From assembly GCF_031884435.1 (NCBI RefSeq), contig NZ_CP134779.1, forward strand, positions 3,968,001 through 4,032,000: a DNA stretch of 64,000 bases. Reading direction: 5' to 3'. A program made the position numbers and the translations under genes. Positions within the stretch are counted from its first letter, which is position 1. Each line of letters opens with the position of its first letter. The notes beneath the pieces are model-generated. The model ran no database searches. It was not told where the DNA came from and saw nothing but the letters and a program-made list of their open reading frames with translations. This DNA comes from Bosea sp. 685. Lineage in GTDB: Bacteria; Pseudomonadota; Alphaproteobacteria; Rhizobiales; Beijerinckiaceae. Positions 33,800 through 42,103 of this stretch are shown here, in pieces.

Positions 33800-35017
33800 A
33801 TGGATCTTGCTACAGTTCTTCTGCTTCACAAATCCTCGTTCATCGTCGGCGCGATCTGCTTTTTTTACGTCAGGTGGCGCTCGAAGGAGCCGGGCCTCGA
33901 TTTTCTGGCGATCGGCTATGGCCTTCTCGGCGTTGCCTCGACCCTTGCCGGCGCCGGGGAGCAGGGCACGCTGCCCTATGAGGTCTGGACTTTCGGCAGC
34001 TTTTCCATCGGCGTCACCGGCTATTCCTTGATGGCGATGGGGCTGCTCCGGCTGAGCAGCCGGCAGAGGAAGCCTTCGGGCTGGCTCCTGCTGGCCATCG
34101 CCCTCAGCTTGTCGGCGATCGTCGGAGGCATGCATTGGCATGCCGATAATCAAGCGCGTGCCGCGATATTCAACGCCAATACCGCCGCGTTCCTCGGATT
34201 CTCCTGCTTTGTCGTCCTGAGGGATTTCTTCCCTGAACGCCTGCCCGCGAGATTGGGACTTCTAGCCTCGCTCGCGGCCGCAATGGTTTTCTCGACATTG
34301 GTCGTGATCAAGATAATCGCTCCGCAATATGGACCGATCGAGGCCCGTTATGCCTTTTTCATGCTGATCATCTGCCATTTCTCCATTGCATTATTCGTTA
34401 TTGTTCTCGTCCAGGAGCGCGCGGAAGCTCAGCTCAAACACCTGGCAAATACAGATGCGCTCACGGGGATACCGAACAGGCAGCATTTTCTGGCATCTAT
34501 TCCAAACCAGCTCAGGACCGGGGACGCTTTTATCATGATCGACATCGATCATTTCAAAGGCGTCAATGACCGTTACGGTCATGAGGCGGGCGATGTGGTT
34601 CTTGTGGGCGTCGCGCAGGCCATCGCTGCCGTGGCTGGGCGCGGATGCATGATCGGCCGTCTGGGTGGCGAAGAGTTTGCGCTGTTTCTGCGCGACCAGA
34701 CCGAGGCAACCGCCTTCGCCATGGCCGAGCAGATCCGGCGGGCGGTCAATGCCCTGGGCTTCGCATCGGGCAAGGAGACGATCACACCGAGCGTGAGCGC
34801 AGGCGTTGCCCTGTGGAGAGGCGATTGCAGTGCACAGAAGCTGCGCGATTGGGCTGACCAGGCGCTCTACCTGGCAAAGCGAGGCGGCCGCGACCGGGTC
34901 GAACTCCATGCCAATCTTCCAAGCACGGAAAAGCGCTCTTTCAGCGTGATCCCGGCAGCGGACATCCAGCATCCCGCCAGCGGCCAGCATCCGCGCGTGG
35001 AGCAGCGCGCCGCTTGA
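33800..35017 (+). CDS. Membrane diguanylate cyclase (GGDEF)
   Basis: The 405-residue protein has six to seven membrane segments in residues about 1-215 with no recognised sensor motif. A GGDEF domain follows: ANTDALTGIPNR, MIDIDHFKGVNDRYGHEAGD and an intact GGEEF signature (near residue 289), so it should make cyclic di-GMP. No RxxD inhibitory site is seen at the usual place before GGEEF (RGCM instead). Start 33800 is where the first membrane helix begins. The longer frame to 33605 reads through non-coding repeat debris. It stands alone. PilZ output could be provided by the 8.2-kb gene, among others. Confidence 0.87.
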   Translation: MDLATVLLLHKSSFIVGAICFFYVRWRSKEPGLDFLAIGYGLLGVASTLAGAGEQGTLPYEVWTFGSFSIGVTGYSLMAMGLLRLSSRQRKPSGWLLLAIALSLSAIVGGMHWHADNQARAAIFNANTAAFLGFSCFVVLRDFFPERLPARLGLLASLAAAMVFSTLVVIKIIAPQYGPIEARYAFFMLIICHFSIALFVIVLVQERAEAQLKHLANTDALTGIPNRQHFLASIPNQLRTGDAFIMIDIDHFKGVNDRYGHEAGDVVLVGVAQAIAAVAGRGCMIGRLGGEEFALFLRDQTEATAFAMAEQIRRAVNALGFASGKETITPSVSAGVALWRGDCSAQKLRDWADQALYLAKRGGRDRVELHANLPSTEKRSFSVIPAADIQHPASGQHPRVEQRAA

Positions 35018-35116
35018 TGACTTGGACCAGCGCCGCGGAAGGCGCAGGGATTGGCGCCGCCGCTGCCTGGTAAGCCAGCCTCCTGACAATCGCTTGGGGG
35101 TGGGCGCCGGGACCTG

Positions 35117-35749
35117 TCAGGGCTTCACGAACCGATAGGCGAAGCGATCGGTCTGGCTCTTGATCGAGGGGTCGAACACCTTGATCGCGTGCGGATCGTC
35201 CTTGTTCGCGAGCAGGGTGCTTTCCGCGTCCAGCACGAAGCCGGCCGCCTCCACTTCCTTGCGGACGGAGGCAGGGTCGATCCGATGCAGCGACTGGGCG
35301 TCGCTCGTGCCCACGCCTGCAGCAGCCGCGTGATCGACGATGACGTAGCGCCCACCGGGCTTCAGCCGCTCGTAGACGGCACGATTGAAATCGGCCGCCG
35401 TCGCACCCTTGGCCTGCATCAGCGCGGTGTGGAGATCGTGGTAGAACAGGTGCAGCCACAGGACATCCGCTGGCTGCGTGACCTCTGGCATCGCTATGAG
35501 GTCCGCCGAGACGGCTTCGACATTCTCTCGGCCCGGCTCTTTCGCAAGCGCCTGCATGTGGCCGAGCGGATCGTTCTTGAAGTGGGCGACTTCCGCCGGC
35601 ACGAAGCTGTAGACTCGCCCCTCCGGTCCGACGATGTCGGAGAAGAGGCGGGTCCAGTCGCCGTCACCTGGATACACGTCGATCACGGTGGAGCCCGCAT
35701 CGATGCCGGCGAAGCGGGTCAACTCGGATAGCTTGGATTGGTCGTACAT
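35117..35749 (-). CDS. Predicted class I SAM-dependent methyltransferase
   Basis: The 210-residue protein has a Rossmann-like N-terminus (TVIDVYPGDGDWTRLFSDIVG, with GDGD in place of the usual GxGxG). Downstream it has an ADVLWLHLFYHDLH segment and RYVIVDHAAA after LKPGG, as in a group of proteobacterial predicted methyltransferases. ATG 35749 is chosen because AAGGAG lies 6 nt upstream. The ATG at 35770 overlaps that site. It heads no operon: the 103-bp gap to the SnoaL-like gene upstream could hold a promoter. The substrate is unknown. Confidence 0.75.
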   Translation of the reverse strand: MYDQSKLSELTRFAGIDAGSTVIDVYPGDGDWTRLFSDIVGPEGRVYSFVPAEVAHFKNDPLGHMQALAKEPGRENVEAVSADLIAMPEVTQPADVLWLHLFYHDLHTALMQAKGATAADFNRAVYERLKPGGRYVIVDHAAAAGVGTSDAQSLHRIDPASVRKEVEAAGFVLDAESTLLANKDDPHAIKVFDPSIKSQTDRFAYRFVKP

Positions 35750-35852
35750 CGGAATCTCCTTGTTGGGCATTTAACGAGCAGGCGGCGTGCGAGGGGGGCA
35801 ATCCGTGGCGGATCCACCGCCTATCCCATGCCGATGGCTGCAGGGGGCCAGG

Positions 35853-36266
35853 CTAAGCAGGCTCGGATGCGTCCATCTGCGCGGCTCGGGCCAGTGCCTG
35901 CGTGTCGACGTATTCCCGGATCTTGGTCAGCCTGCCGTCCCGGACCGTGATGGCGAAGATCCAGTCGTCCTCGAACGTCTTGTTCGTGGCTTTGATCTTT
36001 CCCCGCGCGAAGCCGACGACGAGGACCCGATCTCCTTGCGCCACGAACTCCCGGGGTTCGGTCGACGTCTCCATCGACTTGGCTGCCGTCTCGAGCAGAT
36101 CCGCCAGCCCGGCGTGTCCGTGGCGCGTTCCGGCCAGCGGCCAGTCCTTGCCTGGAATGATCCACTCGATGTCCTCAGTGACCAGCGCCAGCAGGGCCGC
36201 CCTGTCGCCGCGGCCGATCGCGGCGAAGAAGTCCTTCACCGTCTGGATGTTCTTCTCAATGCTCAC
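35853..36266 (-). CDS. SnoaL-like / ketosteroid isomerase-fold protein
   Basis: The 137-residue alpha+beta protein of the NTF2-like superfamily starts with NIQTVKDFFAAIGRGD and continues with DIEWIIPGKDWPLAGT and WIFAITVRDGRLTKIREYVDT, typical of the SnoaL group. A GTG at 36266 is taken as the start because GGAGAG lies 6 nt upstream. The next ATG (36287) overlaps it. Such proteins act as isomerases, hydrolases or binding proteins. The neighbours (SDRs, methyltransferase) suggest small-molecule metabolism but do not define a role. Confidence 0.75.
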   Translation of the reverse strand: MSIEKNIQTVKDFFAAIGRGDRAALLALVTEDIEWIIPGKDWPLAGTRHGHAGLADLLETAAKSMETSTEPREFVAQGDRVLVVGFARGKIKATNKTFEDDWIFAITVRDGRLTKIREYVDTQALARAAQMDASEPA

Positions 36267-36423
36267 GGGAATCTCTCCATTTCGCATGGATCGGATCGGG
36301 CTCGATCCGATCCGAGCATGGTGGCCCTGTGGGCGCGTCGTGTTCATCAGTCGAACTTCACAAGCTCCTTAAAGTTCAGATGACCCCAGCGATTGCCACG
36401 CGCCTGGACGAGCAGCCCGGGGG

Positions 36424-37176
36424 TCAGACTTGCGCCAGCCCTCCATCGACCGCGAGATCCACGCCAGTGATGTAGGAACTTTCATCGGAGGCGAGGAAGG
36501 TGACGGTCGCCGCGATTTCCTCCGGCTGGCCCCTTCGACCCATGGGGACCTGCGAGGCAAATTGGGCGGCCGCCTGCTCGGCTTGCTCAGCTGTAAGGCC
36601 CGTCGTTGTCGCCAAAGCGGGGGTCTCGATCGGTCCTGGGCTCATCGAATTCACCCGGATTTTGCGGTCTTTCAGCTCCAGCGTCCAAGCGCGCGCGAAG
36701 TTGCGCACAGCCGCCTTGCTCGCAGCGTAAGCGCTGAACCCGGGTAGCCCCATCACGTTCGAGACCGAAGAGGTCAGGATAATCGAACCGCCGTCCCGGA
36801 AGAGGGGAAGGGCTTTCTGCACGGTAAAGAACAGCCCCTTCACGTTCACGTCGAAGGTCTGGTCGAAATGAGCCTCGGTCGCCGCCGCGAGCGGAGCAAT
36901 TGTCCCTGCGCCCGCATTCGCGAAGAGAATGTCGATGTGACCATGTTTCTTTTTCACGACGGCGTAGAGCCGGTCCAGATCGTCCAGGCGCGCCACGTCG
37001 CCGACGACCGTCGTAACGTTGTCCTTGATGAGGGCAGCGGCCTCTTTCAGCTCTTTCTCGCGTCGCCCGGTAATCACGACGTGAGCGCCTTCTTCGACGA
37101 AACGTTTGGCCGTGGCCAACCCGATCCCGCTGCTGCCGCCGGTGATGACTGCGACCTTGCCTTCAAGTTTTTTCAT
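36424..37176 (-). CDS. Short-chain dehydrogenase/reductase
   Basis: The 250-residue classical SDR has TGGSSGIGLA for cofactor, NAGAGT, Ser in LTSSVSN, and a complete YxxxK (SAYAASKAA). It ends GGLAQV. An Arg two residues after the second strand (ITGRREKE) favours NADPH. It lies 49 bp after the stop of a close paralogue and in the same direction, so the two are probably one transcript under the divergent LysR gene. The substrate is unknown. Confidence 0.87.
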   Translation of the reverse strand: MKKLEGKVAVITGGSSGIGLATAKRFVEEGAHVVITGRREKELKEAAALIKDNVTTVVGDVARLDDLDRLYAVVKKKHGHIDILFANAGAGTIAPLAAATEAHFDQTFDVNVKGLFFTVQKALPLFRDGGSIILTSSVSNVMGLPGFSAYAASKAAVRNFARAWTLELKDRKIRVNSMSPGPIETPALATTTGLTAEQAEQAAAQFASQVPMGRRGQPEEIAATVTFLASDESSYITGVDLAVDGGLAQV

Positions 37177-37225
37177 GGTGTTTATCCTTCGTTGTGCGTG
37201 GGCCAGGCATGGCCCCAGGCGGGGG

Positions 37226-37960
37226 TCAGAGTTGTGCCAGGCCGCCGTCGACGGCGACCTCGCTGGCGGTCATGAAGCTGCTGTCCGACGAGGCCAGAAA
37301 GGCTGCCGCCGCCCCGATTTCGGCCGGATCGGCCATGCGCTGGAGCGGAGTCATCGCGCCGTAGGCCTTCTGGCCCTCCTCGCCCAACGCCGCCTTCGCG
37401 AGTTCGGTCGCCGTCGCGCCGGGTGACAGCACGTTGACCCGGATGCCGGTGCCCTTCAGCTCCTCCGCCCAGCTCCGCGCGAGGTTGCGCACGGCGGCCT
37501 TGCTGGCGCTGTAGGCCGTGAATCCCGGGGCGCCCGTGGTGCCGGCGCTCGATCCGGTCAGGATGATCGAACCGCCCGGGCCCATCAGCGGCAACGCCTT
37601 CTGGACCGTGAAGATCGTACCCTTCACATTGGTGTCGAAGGCTTCGTCAATGTGCTCGGCGGTGATCTGGCCGAGCGCAAGCGGGCTTCCCGCACCGGCA
37701 TTGGCGAAGACGATGTCGAGGCTTCCGCGCTCGGCCTTCACCGCCGCGTAGAGCCGGTCGAGGTCGGCCTCATCGGCGACCGAGCCCTTCACCGCGCGGG
37801 CATTGGGTCCAAGCTCGGCCACCGCCGCATCGAGCGCGTCCTGCCGGCGGCCATAGATGAAGACGAAGGCGCCCTCCTCGATGAAACGCTTTGCTGCAGC
37901 CAGGCCGATGCCGGTGGCGCCGCCTGTAATGACGGCGGTCTTTCCATTCAATCTGGTCAT
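37226..37960 (-). CDS. Short-chain dehydrogenase/reductase, paralogue of the next gene
   Basis: The 244-residue classical SDR has TGGATGIGLA, NAGAGSP, Ser in LTGSSAG and YxxxK (TAYSASKAA), ending GGLAQL. It shares long near-identical stretches with the downstream SDR (AAKRFIEEGA vs ATKRFVEEGA; FTVQKALPL in both), so the pair arose by duplication. Start 37960 follows AAGGA. Reading further upstream gives a proline-rich tail without family similarity. It is the first gene divergent from the LysR regulator at 38231. Confidence 0.87.
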   Translation of the reverse strand: MTRLNGKTAVITGGATGIGLAAAKRFIEEGAFVFIYGRRQDALDAAVAELGPNARAVKGSVADEADLDRLYAAVKAERGSLDIVFANAGAGSPLALGQITAEHIDEAFDTNVKGTIFTVQKALPLMGPGGSIILTGSSAGTTGAPGFTAYSASKAAVRNLARSWAEELKGTGIRVNVLSPGATATELAKAALGEEGQKAYGAMTPLQRMADPAEIGAAAAFLASSDSSFMTASEVAVDGGLAQL

Positions 37961-38156
37961 GTCATGGATCCTTCCAGGGTTTCGCCTTGGTCTTGGGGGA
38001 GGCGCTCCCTCGACCCTCAACATGGGTCCGCCCAGGTCAGGCGTTGAGTCAGGAGGCGCGCATATCGGTGGTGCGAAAACGATCCGGCAAGGGTTCAGCG
38101 GCGGGCGAGACGACAAGGTTGCGCCGTTGCGAACTGGGCTGCGCTCATCGACCTAT

Positions 38157-38167
38157 GTTACGGTAAC
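38157..38167. promoter_or_regulatory. Candidate LysR-binding palindrome
   Basis: GTTACGGTAAC is a perfect 11-bp inverted repeat in the 270-bp gap between the divergent SDR pair and the lysR gene, 64 bp before the lysR start. The position suits an autoregulated divergent LysR system. It lacks the strict T-N11-A length, so this is a weak call. Confidence 0.4.
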
Positions 38168-38230
38168 TGCTCGAACTGCTGCACGATGCGTTATGGATCT
38201 GGAGGGCACCGCGCGGTGCCAAATTGCACC

Positions 38231-39127
38231 ATGATCGACTGGGATGACGTTCGCTATTTTCTCGCCGTCGCGCGCGGAGGCTCGGTGCGGGCTGCCGCCA
38301 AGCGCCTCGGCGTGAACCACTCGACCGTGCTGCGGCGCATCGCCCAGCTCGAGGAGCGCCTCGGGGCGCATCTGTTCGAAAGGCTGCCTTCGGGCTACCG
38401 CCTGACGGCAGCGGGCGAGGAGGTCCTCGAACTCGCGAACCAGATGGAAGCGTCGTCGCACCAGCTGGAGACGCGCATCTTCGGTCGCGACCAGAGCGCA
38501 CGCGGGCTTTTGCGGGTGACGCTGCCACCGTTCCTCGCGACACATCTGCTCATGCCGGATCTCGCCGATTTCGCGCGTCTCCATCCCGACATCGAGATGG
38601 AGATCGTGTCGACCGGCGAGGTGGCGAATCTGACCAGCCGAGAGGCCGACGTCGCGATCCGCATTGTCACCGACCGCAAGACCCTGCCGCTCAATCTTCA
38701 CGGCCTGAAGGGACCGGAGCTGTTCAGCGGCGTCTACATCTCCCGCGATCGACTGGCCGCGTGGCGTGCGGGCGCGCCTGATCCCATCCGGTGGATCGTC
38801 ATAGACAATCATGGCCTCCCGCTCTGGGCGCGCGAGGGAGAGGTTCACACCACAGGAGTTCCGTTCAGGACCCCCGACGCCGAGACGCAGATCGTCGCAG
38901 TGCGGCAAGGGATCGGGATGACGAAACTGCCCTGCTTCGTCGGAGATGCCGATCCGCTGCTGGTGAGGGTGCCGGGCACCGACCTGCCCATGCATGGGAC
39001 GCTCTGGCTTCTCACGCAGGGCGAGACACGCAAGACGGAGCGCGTCCGGCTCTTCACCGAGTTCATATCCCGCAGGCTCGCCGCGCACGCTCCGCTTCTC
39101 GCGGGGCTGTCCATATCGCGCGAGTGA
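38231..39127 (+). CDS. LysR-family transcriptional regulator
   Basis: The 298-residue protein starts MIDWDDVRYFLAVARGGSV with a winged helix (RLGVNHSTVLRRIAQLEERLG). A LysR effector domain follows. The HTH wording NHSTVLRRI is typical of a LysR branch that controls adjacent oxidoreductases. It is divergent from the two SDR genes with about 270 bp between starts, the classic LysR layout, so those SDRs are its likely targets. ATG 38231 matches the family N-terminus. An upstream ATG adds 15 unsupported residues. Confidence 0.87.
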   Translation: MIDWDDVRYFLAVARGGSVRAAAKRLGVNHSTVLRRIAQLEERLGAHLFERLPSGYRLTAAGEEVLELANQMEASSHQLETRIFGRDQSARGLLRVTLPPFLATHLLMPDLADFARLHPDIEMEIVSTGEVANLTSREADVAIRIVTDRKTLPLNLHGLKGPELFSGVYISRDRLAAWRAGAPDPIRWIVIDNHGLPLWAREGEVHTTGVPFRTPDAETQIVAVRQGIGMTKLPCFVGDADPLLVRVPGTDLPMHGTLWLLTQGETRKTERVRLFTEFISRRLAAHAPLLAGLSISRE

Positions 39128-39508
39128 CACACGGCAGGTCGCCGACGACGCCTGCAGTGGACACGTATCTGCAAGCGGAACCGGAGCCTTTGGACCGGTC
39201 ATGCCCGCGGGACGGCGGGCTGCCGCCATTCACTTCGCCACGGTCGCTTTAGTCTCTTGGGTTTTAGTCCCGGGGGCCTTCGATTTTTATCGGAAGGCAG
39301 AGCGGGAGTGGCAGATCGGTGGGATTGTCTGCGCAAGCCAACCGCCCATCCTTGCGGATGAAGGCGCCCATAAACGCCAGCCGAACGCACCGGTGAACTG
39401 CGCCAGTTGCTGACATTGGGGCACTGCCCGTAACCGGACATGTGCACCCTGCACACAGCTGCCGTTTACGAGAGCGATTGCTCCTCGCCGCCACGACAGC
39501 GCTGCACT
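39128..39508. other. Gene-free stretch between convergent regulators, with a dispersed decayed sequence
   Basis: No gene is supported in this 381-bp region between the stops of lysR and the MocR-type gene. Positions 39337-39420 align with 55086-55166 at roughly 80 percent identity by eye over about 70 bases (both start GCCAACCGCC and contain ACGCCAG). The matching sequence has no intact frame in either copy, so I read it as a decayed dispersed element. No clear terminator is seen. Confidence 0.55.
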
Positions 39509-40933
39509 TTACGTGCAGCGAGATTTCATGATCTCGGCCAGCCGGGCTACGTCGGCCTGCACGGTTGCCGGCGCGACGCGCGATATGCCGAAAACCAGCC
39601 CCGGCCGCGCCGGCCCCAGATGGAAACGCGACATCGGCTGCATCGCGAACCCATTTGCCTTCAAAATCTGTGCAATAGCCTGATCATCGACCTCCGGGTC
39701 GCGGAACCACGCCGCCAACTGGAGCCCGCCGGATCCCTCGCTGATATGCAAAGCATCACTGCAATGGTGCTGAAGGGCCGCGACGCTCGCTGCCATGCGA
39801 ACGGCGTAAAGGGCTTTCATCTTGCGAATATAGCTACGCAGGCGGCCGTCGCGAATGAAATCCGCCAGCGCCGCCTGGACATGGATCGGCACGACGGCGC
39901 CGCGAAGCTGCAAGGCGGCTGAAACCTCCCCCAGCAACCGCGGCGGGATGATCGCGTAGGCAACCCGCACTCCAGGAGCCAAAATCTTCGAGAAGGTGCC
40001 GAGATAGACCACGATGCCGTTGCGATCGATACCCTGCAGCGCTGCGATCGGTCGCGAGCCATACTGGAACTCGCTATCGTAATCGTCCTCGATCACGATA
40101 GCGCTGCTTGCCTGCGCGACCTCCAGCAGGGCGAGGCGTCTCTGCAGGCTCATCGTCACGCCCGTCGGATATTGATGCGAAGGCGTCACGTAGATCAGCC
40201 GTGGCGGCGGCCCGAGTGCCCTGGCGACGTCGATCCCGGCATTGTCGCAAGGGACCGGCACCATCTCTGCCCCGGCACTGCGCAGCAGCGCCTGTGCCGT
40301 GGGATAACCCGGCTCCTCCATCCAGGCCACGCTGCCATTCGCCTCTCCGGGCCGCAGCAGAACGCAGGCCAGCAGGTCAATGGCGGCGCGGGTCGAGGGC
40401 ACGATCATGACCTGCTCAGGCCGCGCAACGACGCCCCGCGTGTGGGCGACGTGCTCGAGGATAGCCTTCTGCAGGTCCCGGACGCCGTTCGCATCGCCAT
40501 ATCCGAGGTCGTGGATTCTCAGCGAGCGCGCGCGGGCCCCGAGATAGCGCGCCCAGCTCGCATGCGGGAAATCGGCGAGGTCGGGAACGCCGGGCTCGAA
40601 AAGCCTGGACAGCGCAGGCTCGTTGGCTTGCTCGGACAGGCTCGGCGCCGGCTGTCGCGCGAGCGGGAGTGGTGCCGTCCCGACCTCCGCGACACGCGTT
40701 GCCGAGCCCGTCTGCGCCACGAGATAGCCGTCCGCCTTCAGGCGCTCATAGGCTTGAACCACGGTCGAGCGGGCGACGCCAAGCGAGCGGGCCAGAGTGC
40801 GCGAGGACGGCAGGCCTTGCCCCGCCCGCATGGTGCTGTCGAGGATGCGTTCCCGGATCCCGCGATAGAGCTGCCCCTCGAGGTCGCCCGCCGCTTTGTC
40901 CAGGGCCCGCCAGGCCAGGGCGTTTGCCGACAC
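39509..40933 (-). CDS. MocR-family regulator (GntR helix-turn-helix fused to aminotransferase fold)
   Basis: The 474-residue protein joins an N-terminal GntR winged helix (LPSSRTLARSLGVARSTVVQAYERL, about 40-65) to a fold-type I PLP aminotransferase domain. The PLP-lysine is in GTFSKILAPGVRV, and the DDYDSEF block and SHQYPTG are present. Such regulators bind PLP and an amino compound to control transport, PLP synthesis or amino-acid genes. It is divergent from an acetyltransferase gene with a 131-bp region containing an inverted repeat. The start at 40933 gives a typical N-terminus. PdxR is one possible identity, but no pdxST genes are present. Confidence 0.88.
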   Translation of the reverse strand: MSANALAWRALDKAAGDLEGQLYRGIRERILDSTMRAGQGLPSSRTLARSLGVARSTVVQAYERLKADGYLVAQTGSATRVAEVGTAPLPLARQPAPSLSEQANEPALSRLFEPGVPDLADFPHASWARYLGARARSLRIHDLGYGDANGVRDLQKAILEHVAHTRGVVARPEQVMIVPSTRAAIDLLACVLLRPGEANGSVAWMEEPGYPTAQALLRSAGAEMVPVPCDNAGIDVARALGPPPRLIYVTPSHQYPTGVTMSLQRRLALLEVAQASSAIVIEDDYDSEFQYGSRPIAALQGIDRNGIVVYLGTFSKILAPGVRVAYAIIPPRLLGEVSAALQLRGAVVPIHVQAALADFIRDGRLRSYIRKMKALYAVRMAASVAALQHHCSDALHISEGSGGLQLAAWFRDPEVDDQAIAQILKANGFAMQPMSRFHLGPARPGLVFGISRVAPATVQADVARLAEIMKSRCT

Positions 40934-40986
40934 CGTCCAATCCCAAAGTGGTCTGACAAGAATGAGAGAAGTGGCAGTTTACACCA

Positions 40987-41009
40987 TACCATGCCCCCGG
41001 CCAATGGTA
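40987..41009. promoter_or_regulatory. Candidate MocR operator
   Basis: TACCAT (40987-40992) and ATGGTA (41004-41009) are inverted copies, and ACCAT is repeated directly just before (ACCATACCAT). MocR proteins often bind such direct-plus-inverted repeats between divergent genes. Position only; no footprint evidence. Confidence 0.4.
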
Positions 41010-41064
41010 GCGCGATGCGCTTTCGCCGCATTTGCAAACCCACTCGCGAAATTAGGACGTCACC

Positions 41065-41727
41065 ATGGATCTGTCGGATTGGAAGGGCGTTCCCCGCCCC
41101 GAGCGGATTGTGCTGGAAGGGCGCTATGCGCGCCTCGAACCACTCAACCCCGCCACACATGGCGACGACCTGCTCGCTTCCGCCCGCGAGCCGGGTGCCG
41201 ACGACCGTTTCCGCTACCTGTTCGAGGAGACCCCCGCGGACATGGCCTCCTTCGGCGCTTGGCTCGAAAAGGCCTCGACCTCGACCGATCCGCTGTTCTT
41301 CGCGGTCATCGACAAAAAGACGGGACGGGCAGAGGGGCGGCAGGCGTTGATGCGGATCGATGCCGCGAACGGCGTCATCGAGATCGGCAATATCTTGTGG
41401 GGGCCGGCGATCGCCCGCAGCCGCGTCGCGACGGAGGCGCTCTATCTTTTCGCGCGCTATGCCTTTGAGACGCTGGGATATCGGCGCTTCGAATGGAAGT
41501 GCAACAATCACAACGAGCCTTCGAAGCGCGCGGCCCAGCGCTTCGGCTTCACGTCCGAGGGTGTCTTCCGGCAGCATATGGTGCAGAAGGGCAAGAACCG
41601 TGACACCGCGTGGTTCGCGATGATCGACATCGACTGGCCACGTCTCAAGGCCGGCTACGAAGCGTGGTTGGCGCCCGAGAATTTCGATGAGAATGGCCAG
41701 CAGCGCATCAGGCTCAGTCTCGATTGA
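41065..41727 (+). CDS. GNAT-family N-acetyltransferase, RimJ/RimL type
   Basis: The 220-residue acetyl-CoA-dependent acetyltransferase has GRYARLEPLNP at the N-terminus, then EIGNILWGPAIARSRVATEAL with the acetyl-CoA loop region, and RFEWKCNNHNEPSKRAAQRFGF, the conserved RimJ/RimL C-terminal block. These enzymes acetylate protein N-termini, amino acids or drugs in the cytoplasm. It is divergent from the MocR-type regulator, which may control it. The 5' gap has no obvious ribosome site beyond a weak AGGA. Confidence 0.85.
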   Translation: MDLSDWKGVPRPERIVLEGRYARLEPLNPATHGDDLLASAREPGADDRFRYLFEETPADMASFGAWLEKASTSTDPLFFAVIDKKTGRAEGRQALMRIDAANGVIEIGNILWGPAIARSRVATEALYLFARYAFETLGYRRFEWKCNNHNEPSKRAAQRFGFTSEGVFRQHMVQKGKNRDTAWFAMIDIDWPRLKAGYEAWLAPENFDENGQQRIRLSLD

Positions 41728-41765
41728 GAGCAAGGCAGCAAGACTGCCTGCGCCAGAGCCTGATG

Positions 41766-41802
41766 ATTTCAGACGGGGTCACTTCGTGATCCCGTCTGAA
41801 AT
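41766..41802 (+). terminator. Stable hairpin after the acetyltransferase gene
   Basis: ATTTCAGACGGGGTCAC (41766-41782), a TTC loop, then the complement at 41786-41802. The 17-bp stem has a single G-U type pair. It starts 39 nt after the gene's stop. No U-tract follows, so it may instead be a dispersed hairpin repeat. Confidence 0.5.
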
Positions 41803-41827
41803 ATGAATCCGTCTCTCATCAATGAGT

Positions 41828-41881
41828 TAGAGCAGGATCGATTGCGAAAAACCGGTTCCCACTTTTTCGCATCCTGCTCTA
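41828..41881. repeat. 54-bp palindromic repeat, variant of family C
   Basis: AGAGCAGGAT...GCGAAAAA and TTTTTCGC...ATCCTGCTCT form inverted arms around ACCGGTTCCCAC. The CCGGTT centre and GAGC/GCTC ends tie it to family C. Similar units occur widely in Hyphomicrobiales, from general knowledge. Confidence 0.75.
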
Positions 41882-41997
41882 GCGGCTGACCACAGTCGCC
41901 GGCGGGCGGCGGCGGCCATTGGTCGGTTGGGCAGCCTTCGACGCGGAAGGCCTGCTGCGCTAGGCTGGCGCTCTGACGGCGCCCGGAACTGGGCCGT

Positions 41998-42103
41998 CTA
42001 GAGCATTTCCGCATTTCTTCGAATCGCGGAAATGCTCTAGCTCCTTGTTTTAACGCGTTTTCTTCACGCGAACCGGTATCCACTTCGCTCGAAAACGCTC
42101 TAG
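41998..42103. repeat. Intergenic repeat, family C, next to the IS481 element
   Basis: In reverse orientation it has the hairpin GAGCATTTCCGC / GCGGAAATGCTC, then CTAGCTCCTTGTTTTAACGCG, GCGAACCGG and CTTCGCTCGAAAACGCTCTAG. Its terminal CTAG (42100-42103) is the left target copy of the IS481-type insertion. The stretch 41728-41997 otherwise has no supported gene. Confidence 0.8.

Noticed and set aside
41766..41881. Hairpins after the acetyltransferase gene as a tRNA or riboswitch
   Set aside because: They are simple inverted repeats with the wording of dispersed repeats, and no aptamer-like core is present.
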